A DNA stretch of 64,000 bases from Streptomyces sp. 840.1 (GTDB taxonomy: Bacteria; Actinomycetota; Actinomycetes; Streptomycetales; Streptomycetaceae): assembly GCF_003751445.1 (NCBI RefSeq), contig NZ_RJUU01000001.1:1431001-1495000 (forward strand), given 5' to 3'. Shown piece by piece: positions 63,904-64,000 of this stretch. Below the pieces are notes generated by a model. That model saw nothing but the letters and a program-made list of their open reading frames with translations, was not told the DNA's origin and did not search any database. A program made the translations under genes and the position numbers. Within the stretch, counting starts at the first letter, position 1. The number at the start of each line of letters is the position of its first letter.

Positions 63904-64000
63904 GTGACGGAACCCGCAGGGCACGAACTCACGGGGCAAGAGCTCACGGGGCACGAGCTCTCCGGAGCGGAGGCGCGGCCTGTGACGGCGGCCGGTCTCC
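63904..64000 (+). CDS. start of a gene cut by the window end (possibly a TetR regulator)
   Basis: GTG at 63904; 32 residues visible: VTEPAGHELTGQELTGHELS then GAEARPVTAAGL. The repeat ELTGxELTGHELSG is odd. Nothing visible identifies the family. The divergent position and operator make a TetR-type repressor of the quinone reductase the likeliest guess. Confidence 0.4.
   Translation, partial: MTEPAGHELTGQELTGHELSGAEARPVTAAGL

Overview
The window is high-GC DNA with the gene content of a Streptomyces chromosome. It carries the nuo complex I operon, futalosine-route menaquinone genes, paired XRE/DUF397 regulators, anti-sigma-type ATPases, an ATP-grasp RiPP cluster and a complete afsK/afsR/afsS signalling set. 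GTG starts and 1-4 nt stop/start overlaps are frequent. I call it core-chromosomal Streptomyces, with patches of accessory DNA at about 8-18 kb, 23.8-26 kb and 57-64 kb.

Layout. 0-5 kb: nuoF (cut by the window edge), E, D, C, B, A on the minus strand, preceded by a Rex-type operator candidate. 5-8 kb: a secreted NlpC/P60 hydrolase with a structured leader, and an MFS exporter. 8-12 kb: accessory regulators (two HATPase proteins, an XRE/DUF397 pair, a MerR protein), with a 15-bp half-site repeated at two promoters. 12-13 kb: a stand-alone hemC. 13.2-17.2 kb: an ATP-grasp RiPP (graspetide) cluster of precursor, maturase and PIMT-like methyltransferase, with a divergent XRE/TPR regulator broken by a frameshift. 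17.2-18.2 kb: a scar holding an IS5-like transposase remnant, a barstar-like inhibitor gene and a decayed partial copy of the neighbouring reductase gene. 18.3-21.1 kb: prenyl reductase and menG. 21.3-26.1 kb: ECF sigma factor, membrane protein and two DUF3152 paralogues bracketing an AAA ATPase. 26.2-32 kb: mqnC, a Ser/Thr kinase and mqnA. 32.3 kb: a cold-shock protein with a terminator-like hairpin in its leader.

33.8-55 kb: a lipid/acyl-CoA catabolic regulon is interleaved with the afs signalling genes. Its genes are an amidohydrolase, a FadD3-like ligase, an Ltp2-like aldolase with a DUF35 partner, an enoyl-CoA hydratase, an acyl-CoA dehydrogenase, a second thiolase-fold protein, an F420-type reductase and perhaps a P450 with its ferredoxin. 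Three intergenic regions share a CTGACG-N3-CGTCAG palindrome, which points to one regulator; a TetR gene at 48.2 kb is the best local candidate. afsR-afsS lie at 35.3-38.7 kb and afsK at 44.5-46.9 kb. 55-64 kb: htpX-pspAB, a GNAT, a Cys/Pro-rich orphan protein, a DJ-1/PfpI protein, another XRE/DUF397 pair, a TesB-like thioesterase, and a zinc-type quinone reductase divergent from a gene cut by the window end.

Functional links. NuoA-F use menaquinone. MqnA and MqnC make its naphthoquinone ring precursor, MenG methylates it, and the prenyl reductase probably saturates its tail. The most interesting loci are the RiPP cluster, the shared palindrome regulon, the afs set and the shared half-site at the XRE/DUF397 locus. 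All calls come from reading sequence and family knowledge; no database search was run.
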